A DNA stretch of 64,000 bases, taken from contig NZ_VYXP01000004.1 of the NCBI RefSeq assembly GCF_008725655.1, positions 175,346 to 239,345 on the forward strand, read 5' to 3'. Position numbers and translations under genes: made by a program. This document shows, one piece after another, positions 36,911 to 45,015 of the stretch. The stretch comes from Marinihelvus fidelis (GTDB lineage: Bacteria > Pseudomonadota > Gammaproteobacteria > Xanthomonadales > SZUA-36). Position 1 is the first letter of the stretch. Each line of letters opens with the position of its first letter. The notes below the pieces were generated by a model. The model saw nothing but the letters and a program-made list of their open reading frames with translations, was not told the DNA's origin and made no database searches.

Positions 36911-39900
36911 CTACCTGGCTTTGCGCCAGGGGGTCACAATGGTTAAGCGCTCTGAGGCGCTGCGCCGTGCGCGATCACTGATGCCCGGGAGCATCTCAGC
37001 CTCGCCATTGACCAGGCGGGCCACCGGCAAGCCGCCTTCCAGCAGGATGCGGTTACCCATGGTGGCCGGTGTGCGCGGGCCGGGAACCAGGTATCCCCCC
37101 AGGTTGAGCGGGTCCGTGGCCGAGATGACGGCCAGTGCCGGTCGCTCCACGGGCACCGCGGCCTGGCGCAGCGCACCGATGGCCTCGGGCAAGGCGAACT
37201 GCTCGCCTGAAAAACCATCGACGAAATGGCCGCCACGCACCTCGCCGCGATCCTCCATCCGACGGAGGTAGCGCAGGATGTCGCGCCAGGGCGGCGCCAT
37301 CGGTTCGCGGGCCAGGACGGCGCGGAACACAACGCCGTAACGCCGCAGCAGCGCGTCGCAGACCGTGGCCATGCGTTGCTGGCCCTGGTCCGCGGGACGG
37401 TCGGTATCTGCAGGCAGGTCCGGCAGCAGGCTCCAGCGCCCCACCGGCCCAACGGCGTGCGTGCCCCGGCGGCGGGATTGCTGGCGTCGCTTGGCGCTTT
37501 CCGGTCGTAACAGCCAGCGAAGCGGTGAGAACGCATCGGCATGAATCCGGCCCTGGTAGACCAGCGATTTCAGCCCGTCTTCCAGTTGCGGCGCCAACAT
37601 GCCAGTGTCGCGCTCCAGGTCGTCCATGAACAGGGCGCCACCAGACGTGAGAGACTGGATTATTTTAGTGCCATATCCCGATGTATTTAAACCTGTTTTA
37701 CCTTCTTCTCCTGCGGCCCTGGCATGGGGCTGGCGCCAGTGCGCAAGATGGCCACGGGGCACCAGCGCCACTGGTGACGAGGCCACCACCTGCTGCGCAG
37801 ACGGCTGGCCCTGCAGCGGCCTGAACCAGGCCAGCGTGCCGGAAAGGAAGCGCTGGTCCAGTTCCGGCACCTCCACCGGCCCACACCGTGCACGGAGCAA
37901 GGCGCTTTCCCAGGCATCCACCGGCGCCGACCAGCCTTCCAGCAGCCCCAGCGCCTGGTCCAGGCCGACGGGCTCGGACAGCGCGTGCCAGGCCGCCAGG
38001 AAGTGCATAAAGGCCTCGGGCGATACGGGGCGCACCGACTGGCGACGGTGCTCGCGGCTGTAGCGGTGAATCCGCGCCAGCAGGCGACGCTCACACCACA
38101 GGTTCTGCCCCTCCATTCGAATGGCGAAGCCCTCGGCCCGCAGCACTTCGAGCGCGGACAGCAACCGCGGCTGTGGCAGGCCAAAATCCAGCGACAAGGA
38201 TTCGGCAGCGACCGGGCCCAGGCCGGTCAGGCGGTCGCGCAGCAAGGCGACCAATGCTGCCTGTTCGTCTTCGGCGACCGGGCCGATGGGCTCGATCCCG
38301 GGAGTCCGCTCGCTTCCGCCATGCACGGCCAGGACCTCGCCCAGGCGCTCGGCCGCAACCCAGGCATCCCAGCCATCCGCCGTGGTGACGCGGCAGGCGC
38401 GATGATCATCCGCCAGGGCCTCGAACCAGGCGGCCCAACGGCTTGCATGGCCACCGGCACCATCACGGCTTTGCCCGTTGGTGTATTCATGCCGGGCCAG
38501 GAAACCCAGCTGCAGCAGGCCGTCATGCAGTTCGTCGGCATCGCGCGGACGGATCCAGGCCTCCTCGCGCACCTGGCGGGTGGCCTCGACACTGATGATG
38601 CGCAGCGTGTCGGCCCGCCCCAGGTCATCGGGCTCGGCGGAAATCGCGCGGGTCCGCCGATCCTCCGCCTCGCCATCATCGAGGAAGGCGTAGGGCCGTG
38701 CGTTGATGATCTCCCGAGCCAACGGTGAAGGGCCGGTCAAGTCGGCGCAATGGACCTCGATGTCACCGGCCTGCAGCCCTTCCAGCAGGCGCACCAGGCC
38801 ATCGACATCCATCGTGTCACGCAGGCAGTCGTCAATGGCCTGGTGGACCAGGGGGTGGTCGGGTATCTCGCGCGCACCCGCCAGGTTTTCGGCGCAGGCA
38901 ATCTGGTCCGGGAAGACCACGGACACCAGGTCTTCGGCCTGGTTACGCTGCCACTGCGCCGGCAGGCGGCGGCCATTGCGCATGCGCTGCACCGCCAGCG
39001 CGATGGTCGCGTCCCAGCGCCAGCGTGCGTCGAACATCGGCGCGTCCAGCAGCGCCTGTGTCAACACGCTCTCGGCGGTGGCGGGTTTCAGGTAGCCGGC
39101 GACATCGGCAAGCTCGAAACTGTGGGTCTCCCCCAAAGACAGGATCAGCGCGTCCTCCAGCGCCGAAGCCTGCAGCTCGAAATTGAACTGGCGGCAGAAG
39201 CGTTTCCTGAGCGCCAGGCCCCAGGCACGCATCAGCCGGGAACCCAGCGGCGCGTGCACGACCAGGTGCATGTCGCCCGTGTCATCGAAAAAGCGCTCCA
39301 GCACGATCCGGCCATCCGTGGGCAAGGTACCCATGGCCTGCCAGGCCGCCTGCAGGTATTCCAGTAACTGGTCGACGGCTACGGCGGGCAGGCCGTCGTC
39401 CGCGAGTTGATTGCGCGCGGCCTGGGTATCGCCCGTTTCGAAGGCCTGCTGCAAAAAGCCACGAAGTGACGACACCGCCTCGCTCAGCTCATCACTGCGC
39501 CCGGGCCGGTCACCCACCCAGAACGGCAGCGTGGGCGGCAGGCCGGCGGCGTCCTCCACCAGCACCCTGCCCTGTTCCACCTTGAGGATGCGGAAACTGC
39601 TGTTGCCCAGCTGGAAAATGTCCCCGGGCAGGCTCTCGAAGGAAAAGTCCTCGCCCAGCGTACCGATACGCACGCCGCGCGGCACCAGGATGACGTCGTA
39701 GTCGAACTGGTCGGGTATCGCGCCGCCATTCTGCAGCGCCGTCAGGCGTGCCGCGGGCCGCGCCCGCAGGCGGCCATTGACGGCATCGTGGAACAGCCAC
39801 GCCGAGCGCCGACCGCGCCGGGTGGCGTAACCCTCGGACAGCATGCGTACCACACCGTCGAACTGCTCACGGGCAAGCTCACGGTAAGGCCAGGAACGCC

Positions 39901-41200
39901 GAACCGCATGGAACAGTTCGTCGCAGCGCCACTCGCGCGCGCTGACCTCGGCCACCAGCTGTTGCGCCAGGACATCCAGCGGCGCCTCCGGCATCCGAAT
40001 GGCGTCCAGCTGCCCCTGCGACACCGCGCGCAACAGCGCGGCGCATTCCACCAGGTCATCGCGCGACAGCGGGAACAGGCGCCCGCGCGGCAGGCCGCCC
40101 ACGGTATGCCCGGACCGGCCCACGCGCTGCAACAGCGCTGAAATACCGCCGGGCGAGCCCAACTGGCAGACCAGGTCGACATGGCCTATATCGATACCCA
40201 GTTCCAGTGAAGCCGTGGCCACCAGCGCACGCAGCCGACCCTCTTTCAGCGCCTGCTCCGACTCCAGCCGGTGCTCGCGCGACAGGCTGCCGTGGTGCGC
40301 GGTGACCGCGTCCTCTCCCAGGCGCTCGGCCAGGTGCCGGGCCACGCGTTCGGCCAGCCGTCGGGTGTTCACGAAGATCAACGTGGTGCGGTAGCCGTCG
40401 GCCAGTTCCGCCAGCCGGTCATAGATCTCGGTCCAGGCCTCGTTGGCCATGACCGCGGTCAACGGCGAGTCGGTCATCTCCAGTGCCAGGTCCATGGCCC
40501 GCCGGTGGCCGGTATCGACAATGGCGCAGTCGCCGCCCCCGGTCAGGAACTGCCCGACCACCTCGATGGGTTTTTGCGTGGCCGACAGGCCGATGCGTCG
40601 CGGCCGCGCCGCACACAGCGCATCCAGCCGCGCCAGCGACAGCGACAGGTGGCTGCCCCGCTTGCTGCCGGCCACGGCATGAATTTCATCGACGATGACG
40701 GTCTCGACACCCTCGAGCATCGCCCGCCCCGAATCCGACGTCAGCAGCAGGTACAGCGACTCCGGCGTCGTGACCAGGATATGCGGCGGCCGCTTGGCCA
40801 TTTTCGCGCGCTCCCCAGCCGGAGTGTCGCCGGTGCGCACGGCGGCGCGAATGCCGGCCGCCGGGGCACCCTGCCCCGCCAGCGCGGCCTCGATGCCCGC
40901 CAGTGGCGCCTCGAGGTTGCGGTGAATGTCGTTGGACAGCGCCTTGAGCGGCGACACGTAGAGCACGAGCACGCGGTCCGGCAACGGCGCACGGTGGCTA
41001 CGCCGGACCAGGTCATCGATGGCATTGAGAAAAGCCGCCAGTGTCTTGCCGCTGCCGGTCGGCGCGGCGACCAGGGTGTCGCGGCCATCGGCAATGGCCT
41101 GCCAGGCCGCATCCTGCACATCCGTCGGGCCGTCGAACGCGCCCTCAAACCAGGTCGCGACTGGCTCACTGAACAGCTTCCTGGCAGATGTTTGGCTCAC
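36911..41200 (-). CDS. lhr: large superfamily 2 helicase Lhr
   Basis: A 1429-residue ATP-dependent helicase of the Lhr family (E. coli Lhr is about 1540). Motifs: GPTDVQDAAW, AAPTGSGKTLAAF, VLYVSPLKALSNDI, VDEIHAVAGSKRG, SATQKP, TLIFVNTRRLAERVA and QRVGRSGHTVGG. These are followed by the winged-helix and beta-sheet modules and the long Lhr-C region. Probably involved in DNA repair. An AT-rich stretch at 37656-37712 inside the C-terminal part differs from surrounding codon use. Starts 100 bp from the integron-like array. Confidence 0.95.
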   Translation of the reverse strand: MSQTSARKLFSEPVATWFEGAFDGPTDVQDAAWQAIADGRDTLVAAPTGSGKTLAAFLNAIDDLVRRSHRAPLPDRVLVLYVSPLKALSNDIHRNLEAPLAGIEAALAGQGAPAAGIRAAVRTGDTPAGERAKMAKRPPHILVTTPESLYLLLTSDSGRAMLEGVETVIVDEIHAVAGSKRGSHLSLSLARLDALCAARPRRIGLSATQKPIEVVGQFLTGGGDCAIVDTGHRRAMDLALEMTDSPLTAVMANEAWTEIYDRLAELADGYRTTLIFVNTRRLAERVARHLAERLGEDAVTAHHGSLSREHRLESEQALKEGRLRALVATASLELGIDIGHVDLVCQLGSPGGISALLQRVGRSGHTVGGLPRGRLFPLSRDDLVECAALLRAVSQGQLDAIRMPEAPLDVLAQQLVAEVSAREWRCDELFHAVRRSWPYRELAREQFDGVVRMLSEGYATRRGRRSAWLFHDAVNGRLRARPAARLTALQNGGAIPDQFDYDVILVPRGVRIGTLGEDFSFESLPGDIFQLGNSSFRILKVEQGRVLVEDAAGLPPTLPFWVGDRPGRSDELSEAVSSLRGFLQQAFETGDTQAARNQLADDGLPAVAVDQLLEYLQAAWQAMGTLPTDGRIVLERFFDDTGDMHLVVHAPLGSRLMRAWGLALRKRFCRQFNFELQASALEDALILSLGETHSFELADVAGYLKPATAESVLTQALLDAPMFDARWRWDATIALAVQRMRNGRRLPAQWQRNQAEDLVSVVFPDQIACAENLAGAREIPDHPLVHQAIDDCLRDTMDVDGLVRLLEGLQAGDIEVHCADLTGPSPLAREIINARPYAFLDDGEAEDRRTRAISAEPDDLGRADTLRIISVEATRQVREEAWIRPRDADELHDGLLQLGFLARHEYTNGQSRDGAGGHASRWAAWFEALADDHRACRVTTADGWDAWVAAERLGEVLAVHGGSERTPGIEPIGPVAEDEQAALVALLRDRLTGLGPVAAESLSLDFGLPQPRLLSALEVLRAEGFAIRMEGQNLWCERRLLARIHRYSREHRRQSVRPVSPEAFMHFLAAWHALSEPVGLDQALGLLEGWSAPVDAWESALLRARCGPVEVPELDQRFLSGTLAWFRPLQGQPSAQQVVASSPVALVPRGHLAHWRQPHARAAGEEGKTGLNTSGYGTKIIQSLTSGGALFMDDLERDTGMLAPQLEDGLKSLVYQGRIHADAFSPLRWLLRPESAKRRQQSRRRGTHAVGPVGRWSLLPDLPADTDRPADQGQQRMATVCDALLRRYGVVFRAVLAREPMAPPWRDILRYLRRMEDRGEVRGGHFVDGFSGEQFALPEAIGALRQAAVPVERPALAVISATDPLNLGGYLVPGPRTPATMGNRILLEGGLPVARLVNGEAEMLPGISDRARRSASERLTIVTPWRKAR

Positions 41201-41218
41201 GGACAGAGTCTAGCGCAC

Positions 41219-41243
41219 GGCGTTCTCATAAGTTGAGAACGCC
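41219..41243. promoter_or_regulatory. perfect inverted repeat upstream of lhr
   Basis: GGCGTTCTCA (41219-41228) and TGAGAACGCC (41234-41243) with a 5-nt spacer, 18 bp upstream of the lhr start. There is no T tract on either side, so an operator or mRNA leader hairpin is more likely than a terminator. Confidence 0.5.
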
Positions 41244-41303
41244 CACGCGGCGCTGGCAACCAACGGTTGATACGCCAATTCAGTATGACATGATCATCGA
41301 GGA

Positions 41304-41365
41304 GGCCCATGCCTTGACCTCCCTGATTAACAGAAATGACTGTCCATCAGAGTGGTGCAAGATCA
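41304..41365 (-). mobile_element. IS3-family terminal remnant (62 bp)
   Basis: Matches the outer 62 bp of the complete element at 43830-43891 with only a few mismatches: same first codons of orfA, same spacing and terminal GTGGTGCAAG(A/T)TCA. The rest of the element is gone. It ends exactly where truncated attC sequence starts with GCG. Confidence 0.8.
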
Positions 41366-41425
41366 GCGGCTGCGTAGCGGACGTCTGAGCAGCCCCTGGG
41401 CTGCGATTTAAATGGATTGTTAGGC
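41366..41425 (-). repeat. truncated attC site
   Basis: Identical over most of its length to the right-hand 60 bp of the 81-bp attC copies, ending in GTTAGGC, but its other end is replaced by the IS remnant. It closes the array on the lhr side, at the 3' end of the hicBA cassette. Confidence 0.82.
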
Positions 41426-41426
41426 A

Positions 41427-41639
41427 TCAGAGATCACCCGGTTCCAGACCAGTATGTTTGGCGATGCGCGCCAACATGCGAGGTCCGATCTCATCGCGAT
41501 CGTGGAAAGCGAAAACATAGTTGGAAAAGCCGGGGCGCTGCAGCACCTTGTGGAAACCCGATGTTCGCTTTACCGACCAACCTATTTTGAGCAATGCGCG
41601 CAGGACCTTTCGGGCTTTCGTACTTGGCCAGTCAGTCAC
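41427..41639 (-). CDS. hicA: HicA family toxin
   Basis: A 70-residue mRNA interferase of the HicA family: KARKVLRALLKIGWSVKRTSGFHKVLQRPGF, with the catalytic-type histidine after the SG turn, and DEIGPRMLARIAKHTGL at the C-terminus. GTG start overlapping the hicB stop (GTGA). It is the distal gene of a cassette, so antitoxin precedes toxin, the reverse of the classic hicAB order. Confidence 0.85.
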   Translation of the reverse strand: MTDWPSTKARKVLRALLKIGWSVKRTSGFHKVLQRPGFSNYVFAFHDRDEIGPRMLARIAKHTGLEPGDL

Positions 41640-41839
41640 GCAGCAAAGGAAATGGTGAGAGGAGACGAAAGTTGCTCGCCACTCTCAATTCTTGCAGCCA
41701 TCTCACGAAGCGCCAGCGCCTCTGCCTGTGCAATGGCCTCGGCCCGGGTGGTGCCGTATTTCATAACGCCTGGTAGCTCAACGATCTCTGCTATCCAGCG
41801 ACCGTCAACCTCTTGCTCAGTTTCGATGGTGAAGTTCAT
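41636..41839 (-). CDS. hicB: HicB family antitoxin (short form)
   Basis: A 67-residue partial RNase H-like HicB: IETEQEVDGRWIAEIVELPGVMKYGTTRAEAIAQAEALALREMA. It lacks the C-terminal DNA-binding domain of longer HicB proteins. ATG 41839. It sits near the 5' end of the cassette, about 35 bp from the attC at 41874-41954. Confidence 0.85.
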   Translation of the reverse strand: MNFTIETEQEVDGRWIAEIVELPGVMKYGTTRAEAIAQAEALALREMAARIESGEQLSSPLTISFAA

Positions 41840-41873
41840 AAAACTATCTTACCTCAGCGACGCACCATTGCAT

Positions 41874-41954
41874 GCCTAACGTTGGACTTAAACAGCGGCC
41901 GCGTGGCGGACGTCTGAGCAGCCGCCAGGCTGCGATTTAAATGGATTGTTATGT
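41874..41954 (-). repeat. attC site
   Basis: An 81-bp imperfect palindrome with outer cores GCCTAAC on one side and GTTATGT on the other, inner AACGTTGGACTTAAA and TTTAAATGGATTGTTA arms, and a central GCAGCC/GGCTGC hairpin. Slightly diverged from the other two 81-bp copies. Confidence 0.88.
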
Positions 41955-42248
41955 GCGAACCCGATCGCGCCATCGATCGGGAGCCTGACTTGGGTGAAAG
42001 AGCGCGAGAACAAGCACCAGATCACCCTCAACCCGGTAGAGCAAACCATGTGGAAATGTTTCCAAAGGCCAGCACCTGATCCCGAACTCGCGTTCCTGCA
42101 TGGCAAGCGGTTGTTCTGCGAGTAATTCGACAGCCTGCTCAATTGCAATCTGCAACCTCCGGGCAAGCTCGGGCTGAATGTCCCTGTAGTGCGCCTTTTC
42201 TCGACGAATGTCCTCACGGGCGGATGCCAGAAAACGAACTGGCGTCAA
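41949..42248 (-). CDS. RelE/ParE superfamily toxin
   Basis: A 99-residue toxin: VRFLASAREDIRREKAHYRDIQPELARRLQIAIEQAVELLAEQPL, FGIRCWPLETFPHGLLYRVEGDLVLVLALFHPSQAPDRWRDR. This is the ParE/RelE pattern of an N-terminal helical hairpin and a C-terminal beta sheet ending in the RW-R region. It appears to start with TTG overlapping the antitoxin stop (TTGA). The C-terminus runs into the attC core. Confidence 0.8.
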   Translation of the reverse strand: MTPVRFLASAREDIRREKAHYRDIQPELARRLQIAIEQAVELLAEQPLAMQEREFGIRCWPLETFPHGLLYRVEGDLVLVLALFHPSQAPDRWRDRVRT

Positions 42249-42484
42249 AGGTCATCTGCCCGCAGTGACGAAAATACCTCGTCTGCCGGAATCGCCTCCT
42301 CCTTGCCCTGCAAATAAGCCTGAAACCGGCGGTCGGCTTCTTGAAGCCAAGCCTGTTCAATCCGAGCAGGATCAACGCTTGGGCGTGTCTCAAGACTCTC
42401 CAGCAAATGAGCAACTAGCCGAGCACGTTCATCAAAGGAAAGCGTAAGCGCTTCGGACTCAATCGATTCTGCGGAAGCGGACAT
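42245..42484 (-). CDS. addiction module antitoxin (PF09720-like)
   Basis: A 79-residue acidic antitoxin of the short addiction-module type: ALTLSFDERARLVAHLLESLE, followed by VDPARIEQAWLQEADRRFQAYLQGKEEAIPADEVFSSLR. The ATG at 42484 has GAGGTG upstream; a GTG two codons earlier is an alternative. It is paired with the RelE-like toxin by overlapping stop/start. Confidence 0.8.
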   Translation of the reverse strand: MSASAESIESEALTLSFDERARLVAHLLESLETRPSVDPARIEQAWLQEADRRFQAYLQGKEEAIPADEVFSSLRADDL

Positions 42485-42568
42485 TTTCACCTCGTAACTG
42501 AATCAGCGTGGGAACCACTTTACACCCGTTGAACTATTCTGCGCATGTTGTGGCGCAACTTACTCTGC

Positions 42569-42592
42569 ACATAACGTTGGAATTAAGCGGCG
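42569..42592 (-). repeat. attC site interrupted by IS, left half
   Basis: ACATAACGTTGG followed by AATTAAGCGGCG is the outer arm of an attC. Its partner arm is at 43892-43930, across the IS. Removing the IS and one copy of the 3-bp duplication GCG restores a compact attC of about 60 bp. Confidence 0.8.
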
Positions 42593-42619
42593 TGATCTTG
42601 CACCACTTTTGTGGACACT

Positions 42620-43474
42620 TTACGCACACAGTTTTGCGTACTCCTGTGGCGTGCGATAACCGAGTGACGAGTGAAGTCGCTCCCGATTGTAGAACTCAGT
42701 ATATGCGACGATTTTCGCCGTCGCCTCGATGCGATCATTGAAAGTTCGGCGCCGTACGCATTCGCTTTTCATGCTGTGGAAGTAAGACTCCACCATGGCG
42801 TTGTCCAGCAGTTTGCCCTTGCGGCTCATGCTACGCACCAGTCCTGCCGACCTCAGTAAGTCACGGTACTCATGAGCCGCATATTCGATGCCCTGATCGG
42901 AGTGGAACAGGCACCCTGGAACCGGGTGTGCCCTGGCCAGCGCCATATTCAATGCACTGGTAGTCAGCTCCGTACCGCGCTTGCGCCCGAAGGACCAGCC
43001 CACCACCTGGCGGCTGTACAGATCGAGCACCACCGCGTGGTACAGCCAGCCCTGTCGGGTACGCACGTAGGTAAAGTCTCCGGCCCACTGATGCCCGGGC
43101 CGGCGCGGCGTATCCAGCTCCGCCAGGCGGTTGCTGGTGGAGGAGTAAAGCGCCTGCCGACCGGGCCGCCATTGATACAAGCCCGTGCTGGAGGCCTTGA
43201 TGCCCAGCTCCCGCATCAGCCGATTAATGCGGCGCCGTGAACAGCGCCAACCGCGCTGCACCAGGGCGCGGTGCAGGCGGGGTGCGCCGTAGCAGCGGCG
43301 AAAGCCCTGGTGTAGCTCACCGATGACCGCCTTGAGTCGTTCATCATGGCGTCGGTGTGCACTGACCGGGCGTGCGCGCCAGGCGTAGTAACCACTGCGC
43401 GATACCCCCAGTAAGTGACACAAGTGGCGTATGTTGCTGGTTTTGCGGTTCTCCTCGATAAAGGCGAACTTCAC
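42620..43474 (-). CDS. IS3-family transposase OrfB
   Basis: A 284-residue DDE integrase-type domain. HTH_21-like HLCHLLGVSRSGYYAWRARP is at the N-terminus. The catalytic acidic residues lie in WAGDFTYVRT, FHSDQGIEY and NAMVESYFHSMKSE, with the C-terminal FYNRERLHSSLGYRTPQEY. GTG start at 43474 just inside orfA. The frame is also open upstream to the slippery A-run at 43504-43510, so it is probably made mainly as an OrfAB frameshift fusion. Confidence 0.92.
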   Translation of the reverse strand: MKFAFIEENRKTSNIRHLCHLLGVSRSGYYAWRARPVSAHRRHDERLKAVIGELHQGFRRCYGAPRLHRALVQRGWRCSRRRINRLMRELGIKASSTGLYQWRPGRQALYSSTSNRLAELDTPRRPGHQWAGDFTYVRTRQGWLYHAVVLDLYSRQVVGWSFGRKRGTELTTSALNMALARAHPVPGCLFHSDQGIEYAAHEYRDLLRSAGLVRSMSRKGKLLDNAMVESYFHSMKSECVRRRTFNDRIEATAKIVAYTEFYNRERLHSSLGYRTPQEYAKLCA

Positions 43475-43836
43475 CTTTTTGTTTTCGCGAAGAACTGCTT
43501 GGCTTTTTTTAACAGCTCCAGCTCCTCCTCGCGCTGGGCCAGAGCTTTCTCCAACTGCTTAATCCGACGCTTCGCTGCAGTGAGTTCCTCTGCCTTGGAC
43601 TGACCAGGATCGGCCCGGCGACGCTTGGGTGAGTCATCTTTGGTTTTCATGTGACGGTTCTCGCGCAACTCACCCCTACGGTACTCCATCTGCCAGCGAT
43701 AGAGCATGACCGGATGAAGCCCGAGGCACTCGGCCACAGTCTTGGACATAACTTCAGGGTGATTGGCTAGCCTAACGGCGGTGAGCTTGTAGCCAAGGGT
43801 ATATCGATCGTAGTGACGCTTGCGGGTCTGGCCCAT
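43471..43836 (-). CDS. IS3-family transposase OrfA
   Basis: A 121-residue DNA-binding protein with a helix-turn-helix (YKLTAVRLANHPEVMSKTVAECLGLHPVMLYRWQ) and a leucine-zipper-like coiled coil (ELTAAKRRIKQLEKALAQREEELELLKKA). A7G on the minus strand at 43503-43510 is a probable -1 frameshift signal; I checked that the orfB frame has no stop between it and 43474. Confidence 0.9.
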   Translation of the reverse strand: MGQTRKRHYDRYTLGYKLTAVRLANHPEVMSKTVAECLGLHPVMLYRWQMEYRRGELRENRHMKTKDDSPKRRRADPGQSKAEELTAAKRRIKQLEKALAQREEELELLKKAKQFFAKTKR

Positions 43837-43891
43837 GCCTTGACCTCCTTGATTGACAGAAATGACTGTCCATCAAAGTGGTGCAAGTTCA

Positions 43892-43930
43892 GCGCCGCTT
43901 GCGGCGTCCGTCTTTGATGACTTGTTAGGC
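43892..43930 (-). repeat. attC site interrupted by IS, right half
   Basis: GCGCCGCTTGCGGCG followed by TCCGTCTTTGATGACTTGTTAGGC is the second arm of the attC cut by the IS. It differs clearly from the 81-bp copies and resembles the short attC sites of mobile cassettes. Confidence 0.8.
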
Positions 43931-43938
43931 AACATTGC

Positions 43939-44238
43939 CTAGCCCTCGCTCAGCGGCCGCTGTGTGATTGGATTTAGCAAGACATCATCTCCCTGGCCTT
44001 GCTGCATTTTCTCCAGTAACTCCTGAAGCAGCACCATCCCAGCGTCGATCGCTCGACCCTTCGCCCAATCGAACTCTTTGTGTGAGAAAGGCCAATTCTC
44101 TCCCAGGGGAAATCGTCCTTGCATACGCCCCAACTCGTTGATTTGAAGCAAAAGGCTCTCCATCTCAGCAGGAAAAGAACTCATTCCATGTATCACGAGA
44201 TCGGAAAGCGGATTGTCATGTGGTTTACCGTTGGCCAC
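43939..44238 (-). CDS. cassette-encoded protein of unknown function
   Basis: A 99-residue acidic soluble protein with no recognised domain. It has a polar start ANGKPHDNPLSDLVIHGM, a helical MESLLLQINELGRM segment, SHKEFDWAKGRAIDAGMVLLQELLEKMQQGQGDD, and a tail ending in PLSEG. It fills almost the whole cassette between two attC sites, which supports it being a real cassette gene. Confidence 0.6.
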   Translation of the reverse strand: MANGKPHDNPLSDLVIHGMSSFPAEMESLLLQINELGRMQGRFPLGENWPFSHKEFDWAKGRAIDAGMVLLQELLEKMQQGQGDDVLLNPITQRPLSEG

Positions 44239-44252
44239 TCGTTGCCCCTGTT

Positions 44253-44333
44253 GCCTAACGTTGGAATTAAATAGCGGCTGCGTAGCGGACGTCTGAGCAG
44301 CCCCTGGGCTGCGGTTTAAATGGATTGTTAGCT
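44253..44333 (-). repeat. attC site
   Basis: An 81-bp attC with cores GCCTAAC and GTTAGCT. Differs from the copy at 44935-45015 at only a few positions. Confidence 0.9.
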
Positions 44334-44645
44334 TTCATCCCCCGGGCCCCTCTCAAGTTTGTCTTCCTTCAGCAACTGCTCGAATCGCATAACATGAAGG
44401 ATGAATACGCTATTTCCAGTATCGCGGTAAAAAATTCGGCATGGAGACTCGACCAAGTGACGATAGCGCGAATCTTCGAGCTCACTTGGGACCGGCCCTA
44501 ATTTTGGATGCTGCTCGAGCTTCTCAACGTGAGCAAAAACTCTCTGAACCAACGCCCTGGCGGCGCCCGGGTTTTCAATCGCAATATAGTCTGCAATAGC
44601 GTCCAGATCCGATAGCGCAGGATCCGTCCAGATTACTTCAGCCAT
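44328..44645 (-). CDS. ParE/RelE family toxin
   Basis: A 105-residue toxin: EVIWTDPALSDLDAIADYIAIENPGAARALVQRVFAHVEKLEQHPKLGPVPSE, LVESPCRIFYRDTGNSVFILHVMRFEQLL. The DLDAIADYIA and P-x-LG-x-x-x-x-E motifs and the V-x-R-FE end are typical ParE. It overlaps its antitoxin by 13 bp, and its last codons lie in the attC core. Confidence 0.88.
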   Translation of the reverse strand: MAEVIWTDPALSDLDAIADYIAIENPGAARALVQRVFAHVEKLEQHPKLGPVPSELEDSRYRHLVESPCRIFYRDTGNSVFILHVMRFEQLLKEDKLERGPGDES

Positions 44646-44890
44646 CGCGACATTTTGGCCTTGGCTTCCTCGTGAGTCAGGGTTCTTCCTTCGTCAATAG
44701 CTCGTTCGCCTCGTGCGATACCTTCCAGGATGCTCATTCGGGACTGGAGCCGATTGAAGCTCTCAACATCAACCAGGTACGCGGACGGTAAGCCGTGTTG
44801 TGTAATGAGGATAGGCTTTTTTTCACGCTCAAGATCGGCCAACAAGTCAGTCGCTTTTCGCTTGAGCGTCGTTACGAGTTCAGTTCTCAT
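44633..44890 (-). CDS. Phd/YefM family antitoxin
   Basis: An 85-residue antitoxin: TELVTTLKRKATDLLADLEREKKPILITQHGLPSAYLVDVESFNRLQ, the Phd/YefM DNA-binding fold, then a helical toxin-neutralising tail ISRGERAIDEGR-like with KMSRWLK. ATG 44890, four bases from a perfect palindrome that is probably its operator. Confidence 0.88.
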   Translation of the reverse strand: MRTELVTTLKRKATDLLADLEREKKPILITQHGLPSAYLVDVESFNRLQSRMSILEGIARGERAIDEGRTLTHEEAKAKMSRWLK

Positions 44891-44893
44891 GCT

Positions 44894-44911
44894 GTGATAC
44901 TAAAGTATCAC
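44894..44911. promoter_or_regulatory. palindromic operator upstream of phd-parE
   Basis: GTGATACT and AGTATCAC arms (8 bp each, 2-bp spacer) lie immediately upstream of the antitoxin start. Phd/YefM proteins autoregulate by binding short palindromes at this position. Confidence 0.72.
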
Positions 44912-44934
44912 TTCGCGATGAGCAATCACTGTAA

Positions 44935-45015
44935 AGCTAACGTTGGAATTAAACAGCGGCCGCGTAGCGGACGTCTGAGCAGCCCCTGGGCTGCGATTTA
45001 AATGGATTGTTAACT
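44935..45015 (-). repeat. attC site
   Basis: An 81-bp attC with cores AGCTAAC and GTTAACT, nearly identical to the copy at 44253-44333. Confidence 0.9.

Larger units (their letters stand above)
42593..43891 (-). mobile_element. IS3-family insertion sequence, complete
   Basis: A 1299-bp element. Terminal inverted repeats: left TGATCTTGCACCACTTTTG, right (read inward) TGAACTTGCACCACTTTGA, continuing as GTGGACA and ATGGACA. Flanking GCG on both sides fits a 3-bp target duplication. It contains orfA and orfB in the usual overlapping arrangement and appears intact. The insertion point is the central hairpin of an attC. Confidence 0.9.
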
